DNA from: Clostridiales bacterium
GTDB taxonomy: Bacteria; Bacillota; Clostridia; Oscillospirales; Acutalibacteraceae
Length of the DNA: 53,550 nt
Assembly (NCBI GenBank): GCA_024693205.1
Contig: JAILLJ010000042.1
Coordinates: 1 to 53,550 of the forward strand
Reading direction: 5' to 3'
A program made the translations under genes and the position numbers. This document shows, in pieces, positions 16,367 through 24,255 of the stretch. The notes below the pieces were generated by a model, which worked only from the letters and a program-made list of their open reading frames with translations, was not told where the DNA came from and made no database searches. The number at the start of each line of letters is the position of its first letter. Position 1 is the stretch's first letter.

Positions 16367-17251
16367 TTATCCGACCGCCGAAATTTCCGTACCGTCCTCG
16401 CCGGTGCTGCTCTCGTCCGCCGTTCCGGCGCTCGTCGTCGCCGCCCTCAGAGCCGACGTCGTCTGTACCGCCATGCCGGTCTGACGTTCCTGTGTCTCGG
16501 TAACGGCCGCAGTCGTCGCGGTATCTGTCGTCGGAACAGCCGTCGTCTGAGTGCGCGCGGTATCCTCGGACACGGTCGTCTGCAGCGCGCCTATGTGGTA
16601 ATTGTCGCCGTCCTCGCGGAGAGTAATCTTCATGAATTTTCCCGGCTCGGGAGCCTCGTATACTCCCTTGTCGTTCTTATCCTTTTTTATAAGCTGAGCC
16701 CATTCCGTCCCGCCTATATAACCGACGGTAAGAACTATTGACGAACCTGTCTTTTTAATGTCGTATATTTTCGGAGTGTATGTCGGGTCGACGCTCGTTA
16801 TCGGGATGACATACGCTTTTTTCTGCGAATTATATAAAACGTTATAGAACGAGTTTTCGACCGCCATATGGACAAGCTTTACCTCCTTGCCGAAAAGCTT
16901 TATAAAATACTTTTCGACCTCGTCCTGCGGCACGAGAAGTCCCGTCACCTCGCCCTCATAGAGCGGATAGTTGTTGTCGCTGTTCTGGATAAGCGAGCCT
17001 ATGGCCGCGTCAAGAAGATCGATGCTGTTCGCGCTGTTTATATCGTCGAACGGCTCCGGATCGACGACGACGAACGGCTCGAGGAATTTTTCGTATTCGG
17101 CTATCTTCTTGCTGTCGCCCACCATGGTCGACGCCTTTTCCATACCGATCGTAACGGCCTTGTATGCTCCGAAAACGGCAAAGCCGACAATGATAAGCCC
17201 CAAAAGGAACGCGCCGAAATGGCCTTTTTTCTTAGGTCTTCTTTTACTCAT
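16367..17251 (-). CDS. Membrane-anchored extracytoplasmic protein with Thr-rich tail, unknown function
   Basis: A 294-residue protein. A basic start (SKRRPKKKG) and one membrane segment (about 12-31, FGAFLLGLIIVGFAVFGAY) give an N-in, C-out anchor. Residues about 45-215 form a folded region, and the last 75 residues are a Thr/Ala/Ser-rich tail (TTAVPTTDTATTAAVTETQ) that may be unstructured or glycosylated. No known domain is evident. AGGAAAGGATATTTCTT precedes the ATG. It begins 30 nt after the proA stop, so it is the last gene of the FHA-proB-proA unit. Confidence 0.72.
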   Translation of the reverse strand: MSKRRPKKKGHFGAFLLGLIIVGFAVFGAYKAVTIGMEKASTMVGDSKKIAEYEKFLEPFVVVDPEPFDDINSANSIDLLDAAIGSLIQNSDNNYPLYEGEVTGLLVPQDEVEKYFIKLFGKEVKLVHMAVENSFYNVLYNSQKKAYVIPITSVDPTYTPKIYDIKKTGSSIVLTVGYIGGTEWAQLIKKDKNDKGVYEAPEPGKFMKITLREDGDNYHIGALQTTVSEDTARTQTTAVPTTDTATTAAVTETQERQTGMAVQTTSALRAATTSAGTADESSTGEDGTEISAVG

Positions 17252-17281
17252 AAGAAATATCCTTTCCTATAAAACTCAAAG

Positions 17282-18526
17282 TTATCTAACCTGTCCCGAG
17301 CCTAAGACGATAAATTTTTCGCTCGTCAGCTTGTCAAGTCCGACAGGGCCTCTTGCGTGAAGCTTTTGGGTGGATATGCCGATCTCCGCTCCGAATCCGA
17401 ATTCGCCGCCGTCGGTAAATCTCGTCGACGCGTTCACATAGACAGCCGCGGCGTCGACCTCCGACGTGAATTTTTTGGCGGACGCGTAATTGTCGGTAAC
17501 TATCGCCTCGCTGTGTCCCGTGCCGTATTTCGCTATATGAGCTATAGCTTCGTCGATATCGCCGACCGTCTTCACGGAGATTATATAATCGAGATATTCC
17601 CTTCCCCAGTCGTCATCCGATGCGGGTACGGCGTCCTTTAAGACAGCGCATACTGCTTCGTCGCCGCGTATCTCGACGTTTTTTTCGTCGAGACGCGCCT
17701 TAATGAGCGGCAGCGCCTTCTCAGCAATATCTTTATGTATAATAAGACTTTCACATGCGTTACAGACCGACGGACGCGAGGTCTTTGCGTTAAAAACTAT
17801 ATTTGCCGCCATGTCGACGTCGGCGAATTTATCGACATAAACGTGGCAGTTTCCGACGCCCGTCTGGATCACCGGCACCGACGCTCCCTTTACGACGGCG
17901 TTTATCAGTCTCGCGCCGCCTCGCGGTATAAGAAGGTCGATATATTCGTTCATTTTCATCAGCTCATTCACGCCCTCGTGAGATGTGTCCGTGACGAACT
18001 GTATACAGTCCTCGGGAAGTCCCGCTTCGGCGATCGCTCCGCGCATGACGTCGGATATGGCCTTGTTTGAACTGAGCGCTTCCTTACCGCCCCTCAATAT
18101 GACCGCGTTGCCCGCTTTAAGACAGAGGGCAGCCGCGTCCGAGGTGACGTTTGGTCTTGCCTCGAAAATAACGGCGATAACTCCTATCGGAACGCTGACC
18201 TTTTGTATGTCGAGCCCGTTGGGACGCTTTTCTCCCCAAAGCACCTTGCCTACGGGATCGGCGGCCGCCGCGACGTCCTCGGCGCCCTTTGCCATCGACT
18301 CTATACGCGCCTTTGTCAGAGACAGCCTGTCGATAAGCGACTCGGACATCCCGTTTTCTCTTCCTCTTTTAACGTCCTCGCCGTTTGCGGCAATGATCAT
18401 ATCGCAGCTTTTGCGAAGCGCATCGGCAATATTTTTCAAAGCCCTGTTTTTAAGATCAGTTCCCGCCGAGGCAAGCTTTTTTTCTGCCGTAACGGCGTTA
18501 AAACCGAGCGTTTCCAAATATGTCAT
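17282..18526 (-). CDS. proA: Glutamate-5-semialdehyde dehydrogenase (gamma-glutamyl phosphate reductase)
   Basis: ProA reduces gamma-glutamyl phosphate with NADPH to glutamate semialdehyde, the second step of proline synthesis. The 414-residue protein has the aldehyde dehydrogenase fold: PIGVIAVIFEARPNVTSDAA, LKAGNAVILRGGKEA, LIPRGGARLI, catalytic Cys in RPSVCNACESL, and ALHARGP-type end (QKLHARGPVGLDKLT). The start is ATG 18526 after GGGAGGAATTATT; a longer frame to 18580 would overlap proB. The proB stop lies 13 nt upstream, so the genes are coupled. Confidence 0.96.
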   Translation of the reverse strand: MTYLETLGFNAVTAEKKLASAGTDLKNRALKNIADALRKSCDMIIAANGEDVKRGRENGMSESLIDRLSLTKARIESMAKGAEDVAAAADPVGKVLWGEKRPNGLDIQKVSVPIGVIAVIFEARPNVTSDAAALCLKAGNAVILRGGKEALSSNKAISDVMRGAIAEAGLPEDCIQFVTDTSHEGVNELMKMNEYIDLLIPRGGARLINAVVKGASVPVIQTGVGNCHVYVDKFADVDMAANIVFNAKTSRPSVCNACESLIIHKDIAEKALPLIKARLDEKNVEIRGDEAVCAVLKDAVPASDDDWGREYLDYIISVKTVGDIDEAIAHIAKYGTGHSEAIVTDNYASAKKFTSEVDAAAVYVNASTRFTDGGEFGFGAEIGISTQKLHARGPVGLDKLTSEKFIVLGSGQVR

Positions 18527-18539
18527 AATAATTCCTCCC

Positions 18540-19319
18540 TTATTTTGCCTTGAACACCGTTCCGACGTGGCGTCCCTCAAGAAGCTTATATATATCCTCG
18601 GGCGTCGATCCGTTCATAACGACCGTATCTATGCCCGCTTCCGTCGCAAGCTTCGCGGCGGTTATCTTTGTCGCCATACCGCCCGTGCCGCAATGCGAAG
18701 TGCTTTTGCCCGCGGCGTTTTCGATCTCGCCGTCGATATTTTCAACGACGGGGATCAGCACGGCGTTGTCGTCCTCCTCGGGATTAGCGGTGAACATACC
18801 GTCGATGTCGGACAGTATAATGAGCGCGTCGGCTCGGACAAGCTTTGCGACATGCGCCGAAAGATTGTCGTTGTCGCCGTATACGACCTCGTCGACCGCT
18901 ACGCTGTCGTTTTCGTTTATTATCGGGATGGCGTTGTATTTGAAAAGCCTTTCAAACGCGTTTGTGAGGTTTTGGCGGCACTCGTCGTCGTCGATATCCC
19001 TTTTTGTCAGAAGGAGCTGTCCCGTTATGTTGCCGTATTCTCCGAAAAATTTATCATAAAGGAACATAAGCTCGCATTGACCTACCGTCGCCGCCGCCTG
19101 TCTTCCGGGAGTGTCCTTCGGACGTTCGCTCAGTCCGAGCTTGACAGCTCCGATGCTTATCGCCGCCGAGGTCACCAATACGACCTGGATCCCGGAATTC
19201 TGGATATCCGACAACACCTCGGCGATGGCCTTTATAGCGCGGATATTCGCCTTACCCGTTTTATACGTGAGCGTCGACGTACCCACCTTGAAAACTATTC
19301 TTTTCGCATCCTTGAGCAT
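18540..19319 (-). CDS. proB: Glutamate 5-kinase (short form without PUA domain)
   Basis: ProB phosphorylates glutamate to gamma-glutamyl phosphate, the committed step of proline synthesis. The amino acid kinase fold shows RIVFKVGTSTLT at the start, VLVTSAAISIGAVKLG, PIINENDSVAVDE, GDNDNLSAHVAKLV, LILSDIDGMFTANP and TGGMATKITAAKLA. The protein stops at 259 residues, so it lacks the C-terminal PUA domain of the E. coli enzyme. AAGGTG lies 6 nt before ATG 19319; an in-frame GTG at 19328 lies within this ribosome site. It is 14 nt after the FHA gene and 13 nt before proA. Confidence 0.95.
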   Translation of the reverse strand: MLKDAKRIVFKVGTSTLTYKTGKANIRAIKAIAEVLSDIQNSGIQVVLVTSAAISIGAVKLGLSERPKDTPGRQAAATVGQCELMFLYDKFFGEYGNITGQLLLTKRDIDDDECRQNLTNAFERLFKYNAIPIINENDSVAVDEVVYGDNDNLSAHVAKLVRADALIILSDIDGMFTANPEEDDNAVLIPVVENIDGEIENAAGKSTSHCGTGGMATKITAAKLATEAGIDTVVMNGSTPEDIYKLLEGRHVGTVFKAK

Positions 19320-19333
19320 GATCTTCACCTTGT

Positions 19334-19738
19334 TTAAACATAGATTTGGAATTTATATTTTATCTTCCCGAAGGAAAGAGTGTCTCCGTTTTCGAGGATC
19401 GTTTTTGACTCTATCCGCCTGCCGTTCACGAAAATGCCGGTTTTGGAATATGTGTCGATCACCGTCCAGCCCTTGCGCCGCCTCGCTATCACTCCGTGGA
19501 ACCTCGAAACGGACATGTCCTGCGCCACGACGTCGCATGCCGTGCTTCGCCCGACGGCGTTTTCCCAATGGGTAAGCGGTATCACTTCACCCGTCTTTGT
19601 TTCGACAAGTCCCGCTTCGCCGGGAGATGAGAATTTATATTTCAAAAGAGAATACGAGCAAAAGACAAGTATCAAAACGCCGACGGCGGGAAGCACATAT
19701 CTCGACGCGGACGAAATCACATCGAAAAGATCCTCCAC
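19334..19738 (-). CDS. Membrane-anchored FHA-domain protein
   Basis: A 134-residue protein with one membrane segment (about 14-32) and a cytoplasmic-type forkhead-associated domain (about 58-131), which binds phosphothreonine peptides. The FHA core residues are present: GRS at 63-65, SRFH at 78-81 and NGRRI at 105-109. The start is GTG 19738, with GGGAGG 8 nt upstream. It is the first gene before proB, proA and the Thr-rich membrane protein. FHA proteins normally partner Ser/Thr kinases; no kinase is in the window. The orientation (TM then FHA) would place the FHA domain in the cytoplasm only if the N-terminus is outside, so topology deserves care. Confidence 0.85.
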   Translation of the reverse strand: MEDLFDVISSASRYVLPAVGVLILVFCSYSLLKYKFSSPGEAGLVETKTGEVIPLTHWENAVGRSTACDVVAQDMSVSRFHGVIARRRKGWTVIDTYSKTGIFVNGRRIESKTILENGDTLSFGKIKYKFQIYV

Positions 19739-19788
19739 AAACGTCGCCTCCCATCATTCTCTCAACATTAAAAATCGCTATTCAAAAT

Positions 19789-19817
19789 ATTGTATCACAA
19801 ATAAACGCTAAAAACAA
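19789..19817 (-). promoter_or_regulatory. Possible promoter of the FHA-proBA operon
   Basis: On the minus strand TTGTTT (19817-19812), 17 nt, TACAAT (19794-19789). The -35 box is weak, so this is tentative. Confidence 0.4.
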
Positions 19818-19916
19818 CAGAAAAATAGTCAAAATTCTTCAATATTAAAATGTGCGGAAGAAATATTTCCCGATAAAAACATCAGATTACAAATAATTAC
19901 AATGTGTCGAAATGTG

Positions 19917-19945
19917 TTGACTTTACGGGAGTAAAGTAGTAAAAT
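19917..19945 (+). promoter_or_regulatory. Sigma-A promoter of the SGNH-DUF4358-DHHW-M28 operon
   Basis: TTGACT (19917-19922), 17-nt spacer, TAAAAT (19940-19945), about 40 nt before the first start codon. The spacer contains an imperfect inverted repeat (CTTTAC, GTAAAG at 19921-19936) that could be an operator. Confidence 0.82.
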
Positions 19946-19984
19946 TTACTTTTGCCAGAATATTTGTTGGAGTGCTTCTTTCGG

Positions 19985-21028
19985 ATGAAAAAAATGTACG
20001 TTTTAAAAAACTTCATAGTGAGCCTCGTGTTCGTCGCGGTAGTTATGACGCCCCTGTTCATCATAATGCCGCACGCCGAAAGATCCTATTCCGTAAAGGC
20101 ATCATCCTCGCGCGAAGCGCTGGAATCCCTCGAAAACGAAAGCATCAGCCTTATCGAAGAAAGCCTCTCCGAAGCCGAGATAGTTTATAACGACGAAAGC
20201 GTCACCGACCCCGTCGTCTATATCGAGATAACGACTACGACAAAGCTCCGTAAACGAACGACGACTACCGAAAAAAAAGACGCCGTGACGAGCGAAGCTC
20301 CGTCCGAAACCACGACCAAAACAGCGACGGAAACCTCTTCCGAGCCTACGACGGAAAAGACGTACGAAAATCCGTTCAAAATAAAGATCCCGAAAATAAC
20401 GATCCCCAATTTAACGATCACAAAAGCTCCGAAGAATCAAAAATATTCTCCGGACGACCCGCTGAAGGATACGTCGTGCTTCGACAACTCCGCGTTTATC
20501 GGTAACTCCCAGGCGCAGGCGCTGATGTCATACGGGCTTATCCCCAACGCCGATTTCTTTACAAAGATCGGACTTTCCGTCGAACAGGCGCTCTATCCCA
20601 AAACGTCCGCCGAAAATGTTCTTGCCAATTTAAACGGCAAGCATTACGACAAGATATTCTTTGTTTTCGGAGAAAATGAGCTCGGATGGCCTTATCCGGA
20701 TACATTTGTAAAATATTACGGAAAGATCCTTGACAAGGCTCACGAAAAGGTCCCCTCCGCCGACCTTTATATCGTCTCGATCTTCCCCGTTGCAGACTCG
20801 GTCTCAAAGAAAAACACAAACGGAGTGACCAACGAAAACGTGAGGCTTTTCAACCAAAAGCTTAAAGAGCTTGCCGACAGCAGGAAAGGCGTATATTTCC
20901 TTAACGTCTATGAGGCGCTCGCCGACGAAAACGGCGCTCTGCCCGAGGACATCGCCGCCGACGGCATCCATTTCGGAATAAAATACTGCCGTATGTGGGT
21001 CAATTACATGATAGATCACGTTAAATAA
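19985..21028 (+). CDS. Membrane-anchored SGNH/GDSL hydrolase-like protein
   Basis: A 347-residue protein: membrane anchor at about 9-28, a Glu-rich helix, a Thr-rich linker (about 82-127), an IPKITIPNLTI segment, and an SGNH domain from about 165. Catalytic blocks are visible: FIGNSQ (Ser175), VFGENELG (Asn231) and DGIHF (Asp326, His329). SGNH enzymes of this arrangement act as esterases or O-acyltransferases on cell-surface glycans. I chose ATG 19985 (GGAG lies 13 nt upstream); an upstream frame to 19952 lacks a site. DUF4358 starts 18 nt later. It is the first gene of a four-gene operon that also encodes a DHHW protein, which is another SGNH-type enzyme, so a glycan O-acylation role is plausible. 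No MBOAT partner is seen. Confidence 0.82.
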   Translation: MKKMYVLKNFIVSLVFVAVVMTPLFIIMPHAERSYSVKASSSREALESLENESISLIEESLSEAEIVYNDESVTDPVVYIEITTTTKLRKRTTTTEKKDAVTSEAPSETTTKTATETSSEPTTEKTYENPFKIKIPKITIPNLTITKAPKNQKYSPDDPLKDTSCFDNSAFIGNSQAQALMSYGLIPNADFFTKIGLSVEQALYPKTSAENVLANLNGKHYDKIFFVFGENELGWPYPDTFVKYYGKILDKAHEKVPSADLYIVSIFPVADSVSKKNTNGVTNENVRLFNQKLKELADSRKGVYFLNVYEALADENGALPEDIAADGIHFGIKYCRMWVNYMIDHVK

Positions 21029-21046
21029 TATTATGAGGTGTGAAAA

Positions 21047-21532
21047 ATGAAAAAAACAGCTTGTCTCCTTCTCGCCGCCATGTTCCTTTTCCTCTTCTTC
21101 GGCTGCGGAAAAGGCGGAGCGGACAGCGCCGACGCAACGGCTTCCGACGCCCCGCTGACCGCAAGAGATATCGCCGACAGGATCTTTGCCGGCGTTAAAT
21201 TCGACGACACATTGACAGCTGCTCCGGAGAGCTCCGCCATGTCGGTCTACAGGCTTACCGGTTATACGGGCGACTGCGCCTACTTCGTCAGCACCATGGC
21301 TACTCCCGAGGAGATAGCCGTATTCAAGACAGATGAAAATCACGATGTCGCGAAGCTCAAGGACGCGGCTCAAAATCGTATCGAGCTTCAGATCGACAAT
21401 TATTCGAGCTACGCCCCGAAAGAGGTCCCGAAGCTTGAAAACGCCGTGATATATACCGGCGAAGACGTTGTTGTCGTCTGTGTTTCCGCCGACAACAAAA
21501 CAGCCGATTCGCTCATAAAAGGGTTGTTCTGA
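21047..21532 (+). CDS. DUF4358-type lipoprotein
   Basis: A 161-residue lipoprotein with lipobox LFFGC (Cys20). The mature part matches what I know of DUF4358: ARDIADRIFAGVKFDD, a central VYRLTGYTG, the short helix AQNRIELQIDNYSSYAP and the end VVVVCVSADNKTADSLI. This domain commonly accompanies MBOAT/DHHW acyltransferase loci in Clostridia; its molecular role is not established. GAGGTGTGAAAA precedes the ATG. It sits 18 nt after the SGNH gene and 13 nt before the DHHW gene, so all are on one transcript. Confidence 0.82.
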   Translation: MKKTACLLLAAMFLFLFFGCGKGGADSADATASDAPLTARDIADRIFAGVKFDDTLTAAPESSAMSVYRLTGYTGDCAYFVSTMATPEEIAVFKTDENHDVAKLKDAAQNRIELQIDNYSSYAPKEVPKLENAVIYTGEDVVVVCVSADNKTADSLIKGLF

Positions 21533-21545
21533 GCATACGATTTTT

Positions 21546-22694
21546 ATGGATGATCGTAATTCGGTAAAAAACAATATTGCGGCAGCGATCGCCTTCTGTA
21601 TATTTTTGGCGGTCGTACCGCTTTTTTTGATTTTTTTGCCCGATAAGGATTTTTCGGGCGCCGAAAAGCGCGTATTGTCACAGCGTCCCGAGCTTTCGCT
21701 CGGATCGGCGCTCGACGGGAGCTTCGAGAGCGACGTCGAAAAATATATCCAGGATCAAATACCGCTCAGAAACGCCTTTGTCGGCATAGGCTCATATTTC
21801 GACAGGCTTATCGGCAAAAACGGCGCCGACGGGATAATAAGCGGAAAAGACGGATATCTTTTCAATACACCCGTCGTGTTTAACAAAGACAGCCTCGATA
21901 TCAACCTCTCGCTTTTAAACAACTTCTCCGACAATGTAAAAACCGACAACTATATTATGATAGTCCCGTCGGCGGGATATATGCTCGAAGATAAGCTTCC
22001 CGCCGTCCATGAGACATACCGCGACAAGGAGATACTCGACTATATAAGCGACTCCGTCCTCGGCAAATACGCATTTGTCGATATAACCGACGCTCTCTCA
22101 AGGTCGTCCGAAACAAATCAGATCTTCTATCGTACCGATCACCATTGGACGAGCGCCGGAGCCTACGCCGCCTACCGCGAATTTGCCGGGCACGCCGGCT
22201 ATGACGCTTTGAGCGAAGACATGTTCGTTAAGGAATATATCGACGGTTTTCACGGAACGACATATTCAAAGTCCGCTCTTTGGTTCAAAAAGCCCGACAG
22301 GATGGAGCTGTGGACATATCCCGAAAGCGATATAACGGTAAAAATAACCGATATCGGAAGCGAAAAGACAACGACGTCCGACAGCTTGTTTTTCAAGGAC
22401 GGACTCGAAAAATACGACATGTACCCCGTCTATCTCGACGGAAATCACAGCCTTACCGAAATAACGAACGACAGCGTAAAAGACGGAACGCTGCTTATTA
22501 TAAAGGACTCATACGCAAATACCTTGGCGACGCTGCTCGCCGACAGCTTCCATCGCGTTTTGATGGTCGATTTAAGATATTACCGCACCGAAAGCGTGTC
22601 GGGCCTTATTGAAGAATACGGCGTCGATAAACTGCTCGTACTCTACGGGATCGATAATATCATAAACGATACAAACTTAATTTGGCTGAAATGA
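21546..22694 (+). CDS. DHHW-family (AlgJ/AlgX-like SGNH) protein
   Basis: A 382-residue protein with one N-terminal membrane segment (about 12-31) and an extracytoplasmic SGNH-like domain. The family motif FYRTDHHWTSAGAYAAY holds Asp198-His199-His200-Trp201. Other typical parts are GKDGYLF, VPSAGYMLEDKLP, and the nucleophile region LLIIKDSYANTLATLLADSF near the end. Proteins of this type transfer acetyl groups to surface polysaccharides together with an MBOAT membrane protein. Here no MBOAT gene is adjacent; the next gene is a membrane M28 peptidase. No strong AGGAGG is seen before the ATG, so it may be translated by coupling with the upstream gene (13 nt away). Confidence 0.9.
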   Translation: MDDRNSVKNNIAAAIAFCIFLAVVPLFLIFLPDKDFSGAEKRVLSQRPELSLGSALDGSFESDVEKYIQDQIPLRNAFVGIGSYFDRLIGKNGADGIISGKDGYLFNTPVVFNKDSLDINLSLLNNFSDNVKTDNYIMIVPSAGYMLEDKLPAVHETYRDKEILDYISDSVLGKYAFVDITDALSRSSETNQIFYRTDHHWTSAGAYAAYREFAGHAGYDALSEDMFVKEYIDGFHGTTYSKSALWFKKPDRMELWTYPESDITVKITDIGSEKTTTSDSLFFKDGLEKYDMYPVYLDGNHSLTEITNDSVKDGTLLIIKDSYANTLATLLADSFHRVLMVDLRYYRTESVSGLIEEYGVDKLLVLYGIDNIINDTNLIWLK

Positions 22695-22703
22695 GGAATG
22701 AAG

Positions 22704-23981
22704 ATGAGTAAAACGGTACAACATGACAAGCTGCTCGATTACATGACGGACGGAATAAAATATGTCTGTCAGAATTTCAAGAGGAGAGCGCCCGGAACAC
22801 AGTCCGAGAGAGACGCCCAGGACTTCTTTAAAAAAGAGCTGGAAAAATACTCCGACGAGGTTATCTCCGAGGATTTTGAGCTTCACCCCCACGCGTTTAT
22901 GGGCTTTATCCCCGTCGCGGCGATATTCGTTCTTATCGCCATAGCTTTTTATTGGATCGCTCTCTTTAAGACAGGAACGGCGCCGATCGTTCTCCGCTCG
23001 GTATCTATCGTTATTTTAATGTTCAGCATGTTCATGTTCTTATACGAGTTCATGATGTACCGCGAATTTGTCGATTTTCTTTTCCCGAAAAGGGTCTCAA
23101 GAAACGTCTACGCCACAAGAAAGCCCTCGGGCGAAGTAAAGCGCAGGATCATCTTCGGCGGCCACGCCGACGCCGCGTATGAATGGACATATTCCCTTCA
23201 CGGCGGACTTGCCGTGCTTTTGCCCGTTATCGTCGGCTCGATAGGCGGCATGTTCATATCCATTATATTTAATCTTTCATCCCTTATCGCCTCCTTCTGC
23301 GGAGCGGACGTCAGCTTCCACGGAGTATGGAAGGTGTTCGCGATAATCGAGCTTATCTTTATCCCGATCGCATTCGCGATAATCTTCTTTATCAACTGGA
23401 GCGTTATCGTCGACGGCGCAAATGATAACCTCACCGCATGTTATATCTCCATGGCTGTCTTGAAGGACATGGCCGATAACGACTTCCGCTTTGAAAACAC
23501 CGAGGTCGGATGCCTTATCTCAGGCTCCGAGGAAGCGGGACTCCGCGGCGCGGCGGCGTTTGCGAAGCGCCATAAAAAAGAGATGCTCGACGTCGAAACG
23601 GTCTTCATCTCGCTCGACACGATGAAAGAGATCGAACAGCTTATGGTCTATACGACAGGCTGTACGGGAACCGTACATGACTGCGAGGCTGTCGGCGATC
23701 TTCTCCACGACGCGGGCAAGGAAATGGGCGTCGAGATGCCGAGAGCCGGACTTTATCCCGGCGCGGTCGACGCAGAGGCGTTCTCACGCTGCGGCATCCG
23801 CTCGGCAGGCTTCTGCGGAGTGAACCACGATCCCAAAAAATACTACCATACGCGCGAGGATTCCTGGGATAATATCGATCCCGACTGTATCGATCTCTCC
23901 TTCAAGATCTGCAAAAAAACGGCTGAGATCTACGATCAAAAAGGCGGCATATCCGAATACGAGAAAAAATATCAGAAATAA
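22704..23981 (+). CDS. Polytopic membrane M28-family metallopeptidase
   Basis: A 425-residue zinc peptidase with four predicted membrane segments. Two lie at about 66-88 and 93-118. Then comes IIFGGHADAA (His154, Asp156: first metal ligands). Two further segments follow at about 169-197 and 208-236, and only then DGANDN (bridging Asp241), SGSEEAGLRG (Glu276/277), ISLDTM (Asp305) and YYHTRED (His ligand). In ordinary M28 enzymes the first two ligand motifs are near each other; here a membrane hairpin separates them. The ligand set looks complete, so activity is likely. ATG 22704 has GAGGA 6 nt upstream; ATG 22698 abuts that site and is less likely. It is last in the operon and is followed by a strong terminator. 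Substrate unknown. Confidence 0.85.
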   Translation: MSKTVQHDKLLDYMTDGIKYVCQNFKRRAPGTQSERDAQDFFKKELEKYSDEVISEDFELHPHAFMGFIPVAAIFVLIAIAFYWIALFKTGTAPIVLRSVSIVILMFSMFMFLYEFMMYREFVDFLFPKRVSRNVYATRKPSGEVKRRIIFGGHADAAYEWTYSLHGGLAVLLPVIVGSIGGMFISIIFNLSSLIASFCGADVSFHGVWKVFAIIELIFIPIAFAIIFFINWSVIVDGANDNLTACYISMAVLKDMADNDFRFENTEVGCLISGSEEAGLRGAAAFAKRHKKEMLDVETVFISLDTMKEIEQLMVYTTGCTGTVHDCEAVGDLLHDAGKEMGVEMPRAGLYPGAVDAEAFSRCGIRSAGFCGVNHDPKKYYHTREDSWDNIDPDCIDLSFKICKKTAEIYDQKGGISEYEKKYQK

Positions 23982-24033
23982 AACCATCTCCAATAAAATC
24001 ATCTCCATTCGGGGCTGACGCATTTTACTTTAC

Positions 24034-24071
24034 CGGGCGGTACAAGATGTTGTACCGCCCGTATTTTTTTT
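24034..24071 (+). terminator. Terminator of the SGNH-DUF4358-DHHW-M28 operon
   Basis: A perfect 12-bp GC-rich stem (24034-24045 with 24050-24061), 4-nt loop GATG, then TATTTTTTTT. It closes the operon before the dcw promoter. Confidence 0.93.
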
Positions 24072-24104
24072 GCATATTTTTTTAAAATAATTTTTTATAG
24101 GGGC

Positions 24105-24133
24105 TTGATTTCACGAATATTATACTTTATAAT
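24105..24133 (+). promoter_or_regulatory. Sigma-A promoter of the dcw cluster
   Basis: TTGATT (24105-24110), 17-nt spacer, TATAAT (24128-24133), followed by a leader of about 115 nt before mraZ. Confidence 0.88.
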
Positions 24134-24143
24134 AAGGAGGAAA

Positions 24144-24167
24144 GTGGTAACAATAGGGTCGAATAGG
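24144..24167 (+). promoter_or_regulatory. Candidate MraZ-binding direct repeats
   Basis: GTGG (24144), TAGG (24154) and TAGG (24164) recur with an exact 10-bp period just after the -10 box. MraZ of other bacteria binds short G-rich direct repeats with 10-bp spacing in its own promoter, so autorepression is likely. The match is to spacing and G-richness, not to a fixed word. Confidence 0.55.
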
Positions 24168-24255
24168 AAGGTTATCCACACCTTTAGGCGGACTTCCCGG
24201 ATCCGCCGGCATGATTTCCGGGCATTTTACTATCGAAGATAAGGAGGTAAACGTG

